DNA from: an uncultured Selenomonadales bacterium
Lineage (GTDB): Bacteria > Bacillota > Clostridia > Christensenellales > QALW01
Assembly (NCBI GenBank): GCA_905200615.1
Contig: CAJKLB010000008.1
Location: 9,611-73,610, forward strand
Direction: 5' to 3'
DNA: 64,000 nt
Shown: positions 17,190-24,681 of the stretch, piece after piece
Layout of the letters: each line of letters opens with the position of its first letter
Position numbering within the stretch: the first letter of the stretch is position 1
Notes under the pieces: model-generated
Told to the model about the DNA's origin: nothing
The model's input: only the letters and a program-made list of their open reading frames with translations
Database searches by the model: none
Translations under genes and position numbers: made by a program

Positions 17190-17218
17190 TTGACAAACAG
17201 GATAAAAGTTTATATAAT
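17190..17218 (+). promoter_or_regulatory. Consensus sigma-A promoter of the lipoprotein gene
   Basis: TTGACA (17190-17195), 17 bases, TATAAT (17213-17218): a perfect consensus, so expression is likely strong. Confidence 0.85.
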
Positions 17219-17263
17219 TCATGTGTAAATAAAATAATTTATTTCTTAATAGGAGGAATAAAA

Positions 17264-17959
17264 ATGAAAGATCTGAAAAAATTGATCGTTTTGCTTCTTG
17301 TAGGCGTTATGGCGTTTTCTTTAGCGGCGTGTCAAAACGGTGAAGAAAACGAAGGCGGTAATACGCAACCAACAAATCCCCCGTATAAGGATACGACGAG
17401 CGGTTTAAGCGATACGCAGCTTTCCAATTACTATTTGAAGTTTAACGCTACTGAAACAGTAACTTTGACAGATGAAGAGGGAAACTATATTACAGATGAA
17501 AATGGTGCCTATGTTACGGAAGAACAGACCACTACTTATGTCGAAGTAGGGTACAGTGGATTGTATCTTCGCAGTGAAGACGGCGGTGAATCCTTTAATG
17601 TTGTAGGAACTTCCAGCTTTGGTGTTTCATCACAGACTTCGATATTTGGAACGTTTAGTTCTCACAAGCAGTATGAAGCTTCCGGTACGGAACTTGAAAA
17701 TCGGGGCACGGAAACCATCGCTAATTTAGAAACTACACATTATTACTACAAGAGCGGTCCTATGGAAATCGAGATGTACGTAAATGCTGACTACGATGTT
17801 TGCTTAAAGTACAGCAAAAAAGGTATCGGTGCCATGGAAATGGAAGTACAGGAACTGCAGTTTGGTATCGTCGGACAGGATGGTTATAAGTTTGAAGACT
17901 TCTATGCAAAAATTGCAACCCCTGCGCCTACAGAAGTGCCAGAGGAACCGGCGGCTTAA
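17264..17959 (+). CDS. Lipoprotein of unknown function
   Basis: 231 aa from ATG 17264 with TAGGAGG upstream; a longer frame from 17168 overlaps the promoter. The first 25 residues are a lipoprotein signal (KKLIVLLLVGVMAFSLAAC) with lipobox LAAC. After a Gly/Asn-rich linker comes a domain with a short internal duplication (TDEEGNYITD / ENGAYVTEE). The mature part is acidic and rich in Thr/Ser/Tyr with no family I recognise; the fold is probably beta-rich, like lipoprotein carriers. Ends in a Pro/Glu tail. Flanked by its own promoter and terminator. Confidence 0.8.
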   Translation: MKDLKKLIVLLLVGVMAFSLAACQNGEENEGGNTQPTNPPYKDTTSGLSDTQLSNYYLKFNATETVTLTDEEGNYITDENGAYVTEEQTTTYVEVGYSGLYLRSEDGGESFNVVGTSSFGVSSQTSIFGTFSSHKQYEASGTELENRGTETIANLETTHYYYKSGPMEIEMYVNADYDVCLKYSKKGIGAMEMEVQELQFGIVGQDGYKFEDFYAKIATPAPTEVPEEPAA

Positions 17960-17993
17960 ATTTTTCTTATTGGAAATCTAAGAGAAAAGAGTT

Positions 17994-18029
17994 AAAACGG
18001 CTGAAAAATCATTTCGGCCGTTTTTTTTT
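17994..18029 (+). terminator. Terminator after the lipoprotein gene
   Basis: Thirteen-base arms AAAACGGCTGAAA (17994-18006) and TTTCGGCCGTTTT (18012-18024) with one G-T pair, followed by a long T-run. Confidence 0.9.
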
Positions 18030-18141
18030 GATGTCTTTCGGAGTAGTAATAAACCATTAATTCTACCGAAGAAAGAAACAAAGAGCAAGCGTGGTGAAAC
18101 CCGAAAAAAGGAGAAACCTCCTATATAATGGATCGGTAACC

Positions 18142-18523
18142 ATGAAAAATATAAGGTGTTTCTTGATGAAAGAAAATAATGAAACAAAAAGGAAAGATAT
18201 AGAGGAAATACAGAGAAAATTATGTAATCGAACCGGAATAGAAATAATGGAGCAAAATCTTTAGATCATATATTGATCAGTATGCCACGGTATATAAATA
18301 TAGAATATTTTATGGAATCTCTCAAGGGAAAAAAGATGATATTGGACCGATATGCCAGTCTAAAATATAAGTATGAAATGAGAAATTTCTGGTATCGATG
18401 GTATTATGTGAATACAGTCGGTCGAAATAAAAAGGTTATAGCAGAATATATAAGGAACCGATTAGAAGAAAGATAACAAGTTCGTATGATTTTATGAACC
18501 AGTTTACGGGGAAAAAACAATGA
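18142..18523 (+). pseudogene. Decayed IS200/IS605-type transposase (TnpA)
   Basis: Three frames together spell an IS200-like TnpA. Frame 1 (18142-18264) gives KDIEEIQRKLCNRTGIEIME; frame 2 (18264-18476) gives DHILISMPRYINIEYFM, LKGKKMILDRYASLKYKYE and RNFWYRWYYVNTVGRNKK; frame 3 (18470-18523) gives SSYDFMNQFTGKKQ. Family alignment from memory is good throughout (PDHVHMLVSIPP, YLKGKSxMIFDRHANLKYKYGNRHFW, GYYVDTVGRN, FMNPFTG). The HUH motif has lost its second His (DHIL), and two frameshifts break the gene. Hairpins typical of IS200 right ends follow. No complete N-terminus could be traced upstream of 18142. Confidence 0.75.
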
Positions 18524-18568
18524 GCAGCCGCACACAAACGGCTGCCTCAAATCCTGTAAAAAAACAGG
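18524..18568 (+). repeat. Tandem hairpins, probable right end of the IS200-like remnant
   Basis: GCAGCCG (18524-18530)/CGGCTGC (18539-18545), then CCTGT (18553-18557)/ACAGG (18564-18568). Imperfect subterminal hairpins are the ends used by single-strand IS200/IS605 transposition. The left end was not identified. Confidence 0.45.
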
Positions 18569-18603
18569 TTGTTTTGCAAAACCTGCTTTGTTTATACTTT
18601 GAA

Positions 18604-18627
18604 CACCGAAGTGAATCGGTGCTTTTT
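18604..18627 (+). terminator. Terminator-like hairpin
   Basis: CACCGA (18604-18609)/TCGGTG (18616-18621) followed by CTTTTTAC. The plus-strand transcript it would stop is unclear. Confidence 0.45.
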
Positions 18628-18697
18628 ACGATAAAAGCGAACACATTACGATATACCGTTATTTTTATATAATGGTATTCGTATGTGAACGCAATGG

Positions 18698-18770
18698 TGG
18701 GTCATCGGGGGATCGAACCCCGGACACCCTGATTAAGAGTCAGGTGCTCTGCCAGCTGAGCTAATAACCC
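18698..18770 (-). tRNA. tRNA-Lys(CTT)
   Basis: Minus strand cloverleaf: acceptor GGGTTAT/ATGACCC, D-arm AGCTCAGCTGGCAGAGC, anticodon arm CCTGA-CTCTTAA-TCAGG with anticodon CTT, T-arm CCGGGGTTCGATCCCCCG. The discriminator A is at 18698 and CCA is not encoded. It lies 3 bases after tRNA-Gly and is probably processed from the same transcript. Confidence 0.95.
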
Positions 18771-18773
18771 GTT

Positions 18774-18849
18774 TGGAGCGATAGACGAGATTCGAACTCG
18801 CGACATCCACCTTGGCAAGGTGGCACTCTACCAGCTGAGTTACTACCGC
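18774..18849 (-). tRNA. tRNA-Gly(GCC)
   Basis: Minus strand cloverleaf: acceptor GCGGTAG/CTATCGC, D-arm AACTCAGCTGGTAGAGT, anticodon arm CCACC-TTGCCAA-GGTGG with anticodon GCC, T-arm CGCGAGTTCGAATCTCG, encoded 3' CCA at 18774-18776. Confidence 0.95.
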
Positions 18850-18868
18850 ATTTATAAAGAACGGGAAT

Positions 18869-18897
18869 ATAATATCATAGCGTAAAGATTTTGTAAA
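18869..18897 (-). promoter_or_regulatory. Promoter of the tRNA-Gly/tRNA-Lys pair
   Basis: On the minus strand TTTACA (18892-18897), 17 bases, TATTAT (18869-18874), about 20 bases before the tRNA-Gly 5' end. Confidence 0.6.
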
Positions 18898-18928
18898 GTG
18901 TTTTTTTTGTAAAAAAAAATAAAAAAAC

Positions 18929-18958
18929 TTGTTCATATTTTGTTTTTAATGTTATAAT
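18929..18958 (+). promoter_or_regulatory. Promoter of the GNAT-like gene
   Basis: TTGTTC (18929-18934), 18 bases, TATAAT (18953-18958). Confidence 0.55.
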
Positions 18959-18997
18959 ATAAATGTATTTATTTTTTTATGTATGGAGAAGATAAAA

Positions 18998-20119
18998 ATG
19001 ATTGAATTACGTAAAGTGAAAAATAAGAGGGATTTAAAAAAGTTTATAGAATTTCCGAATCAACTATATAGAGATAACCCTTATTATGTACCGCCGCTTT
19101 CATTGGATGAAAGGAATAATTTGGATCCGAAAAAAAATCCGGCCTATGCCTATTGTGACACAGAAATGTTTCTTGCTTATAAAAATGGAGTTCTTGCGGG
19201 AAGAATTTGTGCTCTGATTAATCATGCATATATAAAAAAATGGAATCGTAAGGCCATACGCTTTACTCGCTTTGATGTGATTGATGATCTTGAGGTATCG
19301 AAAGCTCTGCTTGGAAAAGTAGAAGAAATTGCAAGAGAAAACGGTTTAAATGAAGTTATCGGTCCCATTGGCTTTTGTGATCTTGACCGGCAGGGAATGC
19401 TTGTTGAGGGATTTGATGAATTAAGCATGTTTATTACTATTTATAACCATCCGTATTATGTAGAACATATGGAGCAACTGGGGTATCGAAAAGATGTTGA
19501 CTGGTGTGAAAAACAAATTACCGCGCCGAAAACGTTGGATCCTAAAATAGAACGGATATCTCAGGCAATGCTGAAAAAATTAAGTCTGCAAGTAGTGCAA
19601 TTTAAGAAAAAGAGGGATATTAAGCCTTATATTCCTGAAATATTCCGATTAGTCAACGATACATATAAAGATTTATATGGTGTGGTTCCGTTAACCGAGG
19701 AACAGATTCATTCTTATGTTGCGCAGTATTATCCGATTATCAATAAGGATTATCTTACGCTGATTACGGATAAAAATAATAGGGCGATAGGTTTTGGCCT
19801 TTGCAGCCCGTCTTTTTCAAAAGCAACACAAAAAAATAAAGGACATCTCTTTCCTTTTGGATGGATTCCTTTTATAAAAGCGATAAAGAATAACGATGTT
19901 ATTGATTTGTATTTGATTGCCGTGGAAGAACAATATCAAGGCAAAGGTGTAAATGCAATTATATTAAGTTCCATAATTAAAAAAGCTATAGAAAACGGAG
20001 TAAAGCTTGCCGAAACTGGGCCGGAATTGGAATTAAACGATAAGGTACAAGCGCAATGGAAAGGTTTTGAGGTAAGAGAACATAAACGCCGCCGTTGTTT
20101 TCAAAAACAACTTGATTGA
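18998..20119 (+). CDS. GNAT-like N-acetyltransferase family protein
   Basis: 373 aa from ATG 18998, chosen because GGAGAAG lies nine bases before it; ATG 18983 is an alternative that overlaps that site. The protein opens LRKVKNKRDLKKFIEFPNQLYRDNPYYVPPL, the signature of a family of large GNAT-related proteins, and the C-terminal part contains an acetyl-CoA-binding-like stretch (LIAVEEQYQGKGVNAIIL). The substrate is not known. It stands alone with its own promoter. Confidence 0.8.
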   Translation: MIELRKVKNKRDLKKFIEFPNQLYRDNPYYVPPLSLDERNNLDPKKNPAYAYCDTEMFLAYKNGVLAGRICALINHAYIKKWNRKAIRFTRFDVIDDLEVSKALLGKVEEIARENGLNEVIGPIGFCDLDRQGMLVEGFDELSMFITIYNHPYYVEHMEQLGYRKDVDWCEKQITAPKTLDPKIERISQAMLKKLSLQVVQFKKKRDIKPYIPEIFRLVNDTYKDLYGVVPLTEEQIHSYVAQYYPIINKDYLTLITDKNNRAIGFGLCSPSFSKATQKNKGHLFPFGWIPFIKAIKNNDVIDLYLIAVEEQYQGKGVNAIILSSIIKKAIENGVKLAETGPELELNDKVQAQWKGFEVREHKRRRCFQKQLD

Positions 20120-20182
20120 AATGTATAATAATTGATTTTAAGGGGAAAGATAATTCCGTAATCATAAAGGAGGAGTTATTTT

Positions 20183-20350
20183 ATGCAGAGAAATGAAGCT
20201 ATTTCGTGTACAATTCAGAATTGCAAACATCATTGTAAGAACGCCGATTATTGCACCCTTGCCCATATTAATATAGGAACGCATGAGACAAATCCAACGG
20301 TGATCGAATGTACCGATTGCCAATCTTTTGAATATTGCTGTAAGCAATAA
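20183..20350 (+). CDS. DUF1540 small cysteine-rich protein
   Basis: 55 aa, ATG 20183 with AAGGAGG. Cysteines are spaced as in DUF1540 domains (CTIQNCKHHCKNADYC, then CTDCQSFEYCC), suggesting metal binding. These proteins are common in spore-forming Bacillota and of unknown function. It follows the GNAT-like gene by 63 bases and precedes a terminator. Confidence 0.8.
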   Translation: MQRNEAISCTIQNCKHHCKNADYCTLAHINIGTHETNPTVIECTDCQSFEYCCKQ

Positions 20351-20411
20351 AATTCTATTTTGTTTTGCAGTTTGAAAATGCGGTTTACGCATTTCCAAAA
20401 ATAAAAATTTG

Positions 20412-20457
20412 AAAAAAGCGGCCTTGCTGAACATTAAGTCAAGCAGACCGCTTTTTT
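20412..20457 (+). terminator. Terminator after the DUF1540 gene
   Basis: AAAAAAGCGG (20412-20421) pairs with CCGCTTTTTT (20448-20457); the interior adds imperfect pairs (TTGCTGA/TCAAGCA). The right arm is the T-run. Confidence 0.75.
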
Positions 20458-20519
20458 ATATATGAGATTAACAAAATCACGGCGGTTAATTTTTTTTGAT
20501 ATAAAAATAAGTTTAAGTG

Positions 20520-20548
20520 TTGAATTTGTGTTTTTTGTATGATATAAT
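20520..20548 (+). promoter_or_regulatory. Sigma-A promoter of the polytopic membrane protein gene
   Basis: TTGAAT (20520-20525), 17 bases, TATAAT (20543-20548); about 95 bases of leader follow. Confidence 0.7.
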
Positions 20549-20644
20549 ATGCGAGGAATTCCTTGTTGTGAAAGGAATAGATTGAAACTCGTTGCTCGAA
20601 AAGAGCAGGCTTTTAACAGCAGTATTTTTTTCGGAGGCTTGCCT

Positions 20645-22402
20645 ATGTTGGAGAAAAATCATTTTTCCGCCGCGGATATTTTTGAACAAGAGCAGACAAA
20701 CGCGCAAGAGAAAAAAAGAAAATTAGCGCCATGGATGAGCAAGTTGATAAAAATTTCTGCTGTAATTCTTATTTTTGTGCTTTTTGCCGTATTTTTATCC
20801 AAGCAATATTCTTATGCTTATATGAGTCATGATGATTACGGCTATGCAACACTGAGTTATGTGTATTGGGAAGAGGGAATGTGGGGACAGAATTTTTCCA
20901 TGAATCAGCTTGCCCATTATCTTACGGAACATTATAATCGGTGGGGGGGAAGAGTGCTTTGCTTTGCACAGGAAATTCTGCTGTTTAAAGCCGGAACCGA
21001 TGCTATGCAGAATTTTCATGCATTCGTTCTTACGGGGATTTTTTTATTAGCCTTTTTATTTGCTTATCATGCTAAAAAAGTAAAAAATGCGTTTGTTGCG
21101 GCGGCCTTTACCTGCTTGCTGTTTGGCTTTTTAGGAAAAACGATGGCGATCACCGGCTTGTATTGGTATTCGGCTTCTATCGCCTATATGGTTCCGATTA
21201 TTTATCTTTTCTTGGGTGCATGGTTGTTATATATTCTTTTGTTGGATAAAAATGAAAGAATTATTTCTGTTTCCAAGCTTATGATGCTTCCTTTTTCTTG
21301 CGTTCTTTTTTTCTTCGCCGGTTTTTCAATGGAACAAATCGGTATTTTTGCAGTGATCACCGCTGCGGCTATGATTGTGTATGCCAGCTTTTATCGGCGC
21401 AATCCGATAATTTTGCTTTATGGCGCGCCCGTGCTTTTAAGCGCTATAGCCGGCTGCCATATTATGCTTATGGCGGTGGGAAATAATTCTCGAAAAGATA
21501 TGTATTCTGCCTATTATGCAAAGTCTTTTACCGGGCAGTTGCTGGAGAGTGCCCAAACAATTGTAAACACGGTATTTAAAACGGAAAACTTAGCTTTTAT
21601 CGTTTTAATTGCCGTAATTGCAATACTGGCGGCATTCTTCATTCGAATGAGAAAGAAAAATGTACTTTCTCTTTTATGGTTGCTTTTTGTAACAGGATTG
21701 GCGGCAACTTCCGTGGGAATTTCCTTTGTAACGGATAAAGGACTCGCGACGACAGGCTTCTTCTGGTTTTATTTAATTATTGTTTCCGTTAATATTTCTA
21801 TATGGCTTTTAGGGCAGAAAACAAAACAGGATTTCTTTTTGTGGGCGTTATTTTTAGGCGGAATTGCTTCTCAGGGAGCGTGTATTATATCGCCTATTTT
21901 CCCGGAAAGATGCATTCTTCCGTTCGCTCTTGTTTGGGTTTTAATCTCTGTTCGCGCGTTCTTGGAACTTTTAAGTATGTTGGAAAAACTGACACCTCTT
22001 CGAAGTGTTCTTGCGGTTTCCGCTTTTATGCTTCCGGTATTGGTAGTAGGCTGTATTGGGGCAGGAACAATTTTTGTGGGATTTCAGCAAAATAATCGTG
22101 TTCAGCAGTATAATCATCAGCGTCTTGTTTTGGAGGGAGAAAAATATGCGCAGCAGATACAAACCTCCGGACCGATTCCCTTAATGCGGCTAAAAGATGA
22201 TAGCTATGCCGGCAGTACTCAGCCTTATGATCGGGACTTGATTAAGGATTGGATGAAAATCTATTATAAGCTTCCCACATGGCTTTCTTATGCTGACTTT
22301 GATTATGAAGAGTATGATGAAGATCGTTTGGATGAGTTGATTGAGGCGCTTGAAAAAGAACGTGAAAAAATTGAAACGTCCATTACGAAAAATAATACTT
22401 GA
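20645..22402 (+). CDS. Polytopic membrane protein, DUF6056-like (GT-C-like)
   Basis: 585 aa from ATG 20645 with GGAGG seven bases upstream; the longer frame from 20549 overlaps the promoter. One helix near residue 35 is followed by an extracytoplasmic loop with HDDYGYA and HYNRWGGRVL, then about ten further helices and a soluble acidic C-terminal tail. An Asp pair in the first loop and a helix-rich body resemble GT-C lipid-linked glycosyltransferases and DUF6056 proteins of gut Bacillota. Enzymatic activity is unproven. It stands alone. Confidence 0.7.
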   Translation: MLEKNHFSAADIFEQEQTNAQEKKRKLAPWMSKLIKISAVILIFVLFAVFLSKQYSYAYMSHDDYGYATLSYVYWEEGMWGQNFSMNQLAHYLTEHYNRWGGRVLCFAQEILLFKAGTDAMQNFHAFVLTGIFLLAFLFAYHAKKVKNAFVAAAFTCLLFGFLGKTMAITGLYWYSASIAYMVPIIYLFLGAWLLYILLLDKNERIISVSKLMMLPFSCVLFFFAGFSMEQIGIFAVITAAAMIVYASFYRRNPIILLYGAPVLLSAIAGCHIMLMAVGNNSRKDMYSAYYAKSFTGQLLESAQTIVNTVFKTENLAFIVLIAVIAILAAFFIRMRKKNVLSLLWLLFVTGLAATSVGISFVTDKGLATTGFFWFYLIIVSVNISIWLLGQKTKQDFFLWALFLGGIASQGACIISPIFPERCILPFALVWVLISVRAFLELLSMLEKLTPLRSVLAVSAFMLPVLVVGCIGAGTIFVGFQQNNRVQQYNHQRLVLEGEKYAQQIQTSGPIPLMRLKDDSYAGSTQPYDRDLIKDWMKIYYKLPTWLSYADFDYEEYDEDRLDELIEALEKEREKIETSITKNNT

Positions 22403-22427
22403 CGTACCGGCAGGTTTGTTGTATAAT
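22399..22427 (+). promoter_or_regulatory. Promoter of tRNA-Trp
   Basis: TTGACG (22399-22404), 17 bases, TATAAT (22422-22427). The -35 box contains the stop codon of the upstream gene. Confidence 0.75.
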
Positions 22428-22438
22428 GCACAAGCAAT

Positions 22439-22513
22439 AGGGGAGTGGCTCAACGGTAGAGTAGTGGTCTCCAAAACCATTGGTTGCGTGTTCGAATCGC
22501 GTCTCCCCTGCCA
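22439..22513 (+). tRNA. tRNA-Trp(CCA)
   Basis: Acceptor AGGGGAG/CTCCCCT, D-arm GGCTCAACGGTAGAGT, anticodon arm GTGGT-CTCCAAA-ACCAT with anticodon CCA, T-arm GCGTGTTCGAATCGCGT, encoded CCA at 22511-22513. Confidence 0.95.
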
Positions 22514-22517
22514 AAAT

Positions 22518-22563
22518 AAATCCGAGCTTTTATTACTTTTGTTGTAATAGGTTCGGATTTTTT
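22518..22563 (+). terminator. Terminator after tRNA-Trp
   Basis: AAATCCGA near 22518 pairs with TCGGATTT, extended by ATTAC/GTAAT closer to the loop, followed by TTTTTT. Confidence 0.85.
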
Positions 22564-22723
22564 GACGTTAAGATCTTTTTGCTGCGAGATGAGAAATAAA
22601 AAAATCAAAAGTTGACGGAGCTTAGCAAATCCGATAAAAATGTTGTTTGTAACAAAAAATTTATGAGGATTTCAAAACTTTTTGTTTTTAGACCGCACAT
22701 TTTCAACAAAAAATCAAACGGTA

Positions 22724-22752
22724 TTGACAGAAAAAGTATCTTGTGATAGCAT
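22724..22752 (+). promoter_or_regulatory. Promoter of the cysteine desulfurase gene
   Basis: TTGACA (22724-22729), 17 bases, TAGCAT (22747-22752). The -10 is imperfect. Confidence 0.55.
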
Positions 22753-22782
22753 AAGTACAATCTATTTTTTGAAGGAGTTCCT

Positions 22783-23925
22783 ATGATATATGCGGATTAT
22801 GCCTCAACAACGCCGTTGGATCCTGATGTGCTGAAGCAAATGGAACCGTATTTTTCTGCTTGCTTCGGTAACGGAAGCAGTGTGCACTCTTTGGGGCGCG
22901 AAGCCGCTGCCGCGGCGGAAAAAGCCAGAGAGCAAATTGCTCATGTGCTCGGTGCGGAAAAAAATGAAATCTATTTTACTTCCGGTGGTACGGAAAGTGA
23001 CAACTGGGCTATTTGGGGCACAGCACAGGCAAATAAAACCAAAGGAAATCATATTATTACTTCTCAGATTGAGCATCACGCAGTTTTGAATTGCTGTAAG
23101 GCTCTTGAAAAAGAGGGCTTTGAGGTTACTTATTTGCCGGTAGACGCGCTTGGACGTGTAAAGATACGGGATCTAGAAAAGGCAATTACTTCGCAGACCA
23201 TTTTAATTTCGATTATGGCGGCTAATAATGAAATCGGTACAAAGCAGCCGTTGGAGGAAATCGGGAATATTGCTGCGGAAAATGAAATCGCTTTTCACAC
23301 CGATGCCGTTCAGGCTGTCGGGAACATGGAGATAGAGGTAAAAAAACAAAAAATAACGATGTTATCCCTTTCTGCGCATAAATTTTACGGACCGAAAGGA
23401 ATCGGAGCGCTGTTTATCCGAAACGGTCAAAAAATACAAAATCTTATGTGCGGCGGTTCTCAGGAACGCGATAGGCGTCCGGGAACACTTAATATTCCGG
23501 GTATTGTAGGAATGGGATATGCATTGGAAAAACAATATGCCGATCGGGAGAAACGAAATTCTACCGCTCTTGCTGCCGCAAATTGCATCAAACAACAATT
23601 GTTTTCACAGCTTAGCGGTGTCACCTTGAATGGCGATCCTGAAAATCGACTGCCGGGGAATTTAAATTTCAGCTTTGAAGGTGTACAGGCCGAAAGTCTT
23701 TTGTTTTTGCTGGATTTATGCGGCATTGCCTGTTCCGCCGGCGCGGCTTGCTCCGCCGGCGCAATGAGCGCTTCACATGTGCTCATGGCAATAAAGCGGG
23801 ATGAGAATTATGCAAAAAGCGCGTTGCGAATTACGTTAAGTCATCTTACTACTTTACAGGAGGCAGAACAGATCGCCGCGGCGATTGTGACAAATGTAAA
23901 AAAAATTCGAAAAGCTTCTATTTAA
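22783..23925 (+). CDS. Cysteine desulfurase, NifS/IscS family
   Basis: 380 aa. A PLP enzyme that takes sulfur from cysteine as an enzyme persulfide for Fe-S clusters or tRNA thiolation. It has the class V aminotransferase start (YADYASTTPLDP), FTSGGTESDNWAIWG, the His of the IEHHAVL strand, the PLP lysine in SAHKFYGPKG, and the active-site loop CSAGAACSAGAMSASHVL with two copies of CSAGA. No mnmA, thiI or scaffold gene lies beside it, unlike many nifS genes; the SufCB pair at 44.8 kb in the same window is a possible client. Own promoter and terminator. Confidence 0.93.
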   Translation: MIYADYASTTPLDPDVLKQMEPYFSACFGNGSSVHSLGREAAAAAEKAREQIAHVLGAEKNEIYFTSGGTESDNWAIWGTAQANKTKGNHIITSQIEHHAVLNCCKALEKEGFEVTYLPVDALGRVKIRDLEKAITSQTILISIMAANNEIGTKQPLEEIGNIAAENEIAFHTDAVQAVGNMEIEVKKQKITMLSLSAHKFYGPKGIGALFIRNGQKIQNLMCGGSQERDRRPGTLNIPGIVGMGYALEKQYADREKRNSTALAAANCIKQQLFSQLSGVTLNGDPENRLPGNLNFSFEGVQAESLLFLLDLCGIACSAGAACSAGAMSASHVLMAIKRDENYAKSALRITLSHLTTLQEAEQIAAAIVTNVKKIRKASI

Positions 23926-23957
23926 AAAAGCTGCTGAAAATTTCCAGCGGCTTTTTT
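23924..23957 (+). terminator. Terminator after the cysteine desulfurase gene
   Basis: AAAAAAGCTGCTG (from 23924) pairs with CAGCGGCTTTTTT with one mismatch; it begins inside the stop region of the gene. Confidence 0.85.
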
Positions 23958-24025
23958 GTTTTTTTGTGCCATAAAAAACATTTTTACGGAAATAATAGAG
24001 TTATAAATTTGAAAAAGGTGAAAGT

Positions 24026-24478
24026 ATGGAAAGAGCCAGCAGTTATATCGGGACAGACATTTATTGCGGTGGAAAAATTATTGGTCAAATCACAGATTTT
24101 CTGATAGATGTTCCCCAAAAATGTATCAGCGGTATTACTTGTATAAGTAATACGGGAATTATAAGAAGCCGCTTTTTTGTTACTAAAGAAGGAATACGTC
24201 ATCTTGACCGAAACGGTGTTGTGGTGGATAAAAGAAATATAAAATACAGGAGGGAATTTTATGAAGAATATGCTAAAAGCGGGTTTGGCATTTCTCGGGA
24301 TGCTGATTTTTTTACCGGCAGCGTCGGTGATATTTATTTTGACCCTTCTACACTTGATATTTCCAGCGTAAGTGTCAAACGGGGATTTTTGGATGATTTG
24401 ATTTTTGGACGCGATATTGTTGATATTCATGACATTTCCATGACCGATAAGGGTCTTATTATAATAAACAGAGAATAG
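24026..24478 (+). CDS. PRC-barrel domain protein (YlmC/YmxH-like, duplicated)
   Basis: 150 aa with two PRC-barrel-like halves. Residues about 5-75 contain GTDIYCGGKIIGQITDFLID and a terminal VVVDK; residues about 88-150 contain SVGDIYFDPSTLDISSVSVK and end in TDKGLIIIN. YlmC/YmxH proteins of sporulating Bacillota are about 80 aa with one such domain; the second copy is longer than usual. Function unknown; some are induced in sporulation. Followed after 11 bases by a small membrane peptide gene. Confidence 0.8.
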   Translation: MERASSYIGTDIYCGGKIIGQITDFLIDVPQKCISGITCISNTGIIRSRFFVTKEGIRHLDRNGVVVDKRNIKYRREFYEEYAKSGFGISRDADFFTGSVGDIYFDPSTLDISSVSVKRGFLDDLIFGRDIVDIHDISMTDKGLIIINRE

Positions 24479-24489
24479 GAGGTAAAAAA

Positions 24490-24636
24490 ATGAAAGCGAT
24501 AGGAACCGGCGTAATGGTTGCAGCCGGAATGGCTGCGGGAATGGTTGCGGGGGCATATTTGGCAATGAATAAACCTTGCATCCGTAAAATTTACCGCTAT
24601 GGCAAAAGAGCGGCAAAGCAAATGCTGAATATGTAA
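24490..24636 (+). CDS. Small glycine-rich single-helix membrane peptide
   Basis: 48 aa, ATG 24490 with AGGAGG eight bases upstream. Residues 4-26 form a hydrophobic helix dense in Gly, Ala and Met (GTGVMVAAGMAAGMVAGAYL), followed by a basic tail (RKIYRYGKRAAKQ). It resembles small glycine-zipper membrane proteins of YtxH type but is too short to assign. Probably cotranscribed with the PRC-barrel gene. Confidence 0.7.
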   Translation: MKAIGTGVMVAAGMAAGMVAGAYLAMNKPCIRKIYRYGKRAAKQMLNM

Positions 24637-24644
24637 GCATAAAC

Positions 24645-24659
24645 AGGGGCATTGCCCCT
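24645..24659. repeat. Short GC hairpin before the AI-2E family gene
   Basis: AGGGGC (24645-24650)/GCCCCT (24654-24659) with a 3-base loop, not followed by T residues; possible processing or weak pausing stem. Confidence 0.45.
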
Positions 24660-24681
24660 TACATAGGGGAGGCTTTATATA

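Noticed and set aside
23724..23772. Programmed duplication in the cysteine desulfurase active loop (CSAGA twice)
   Set aside because: Similar CSAGAACSxG loops are common in NifS-type enzymes, so the repeat is ordinary for the family.
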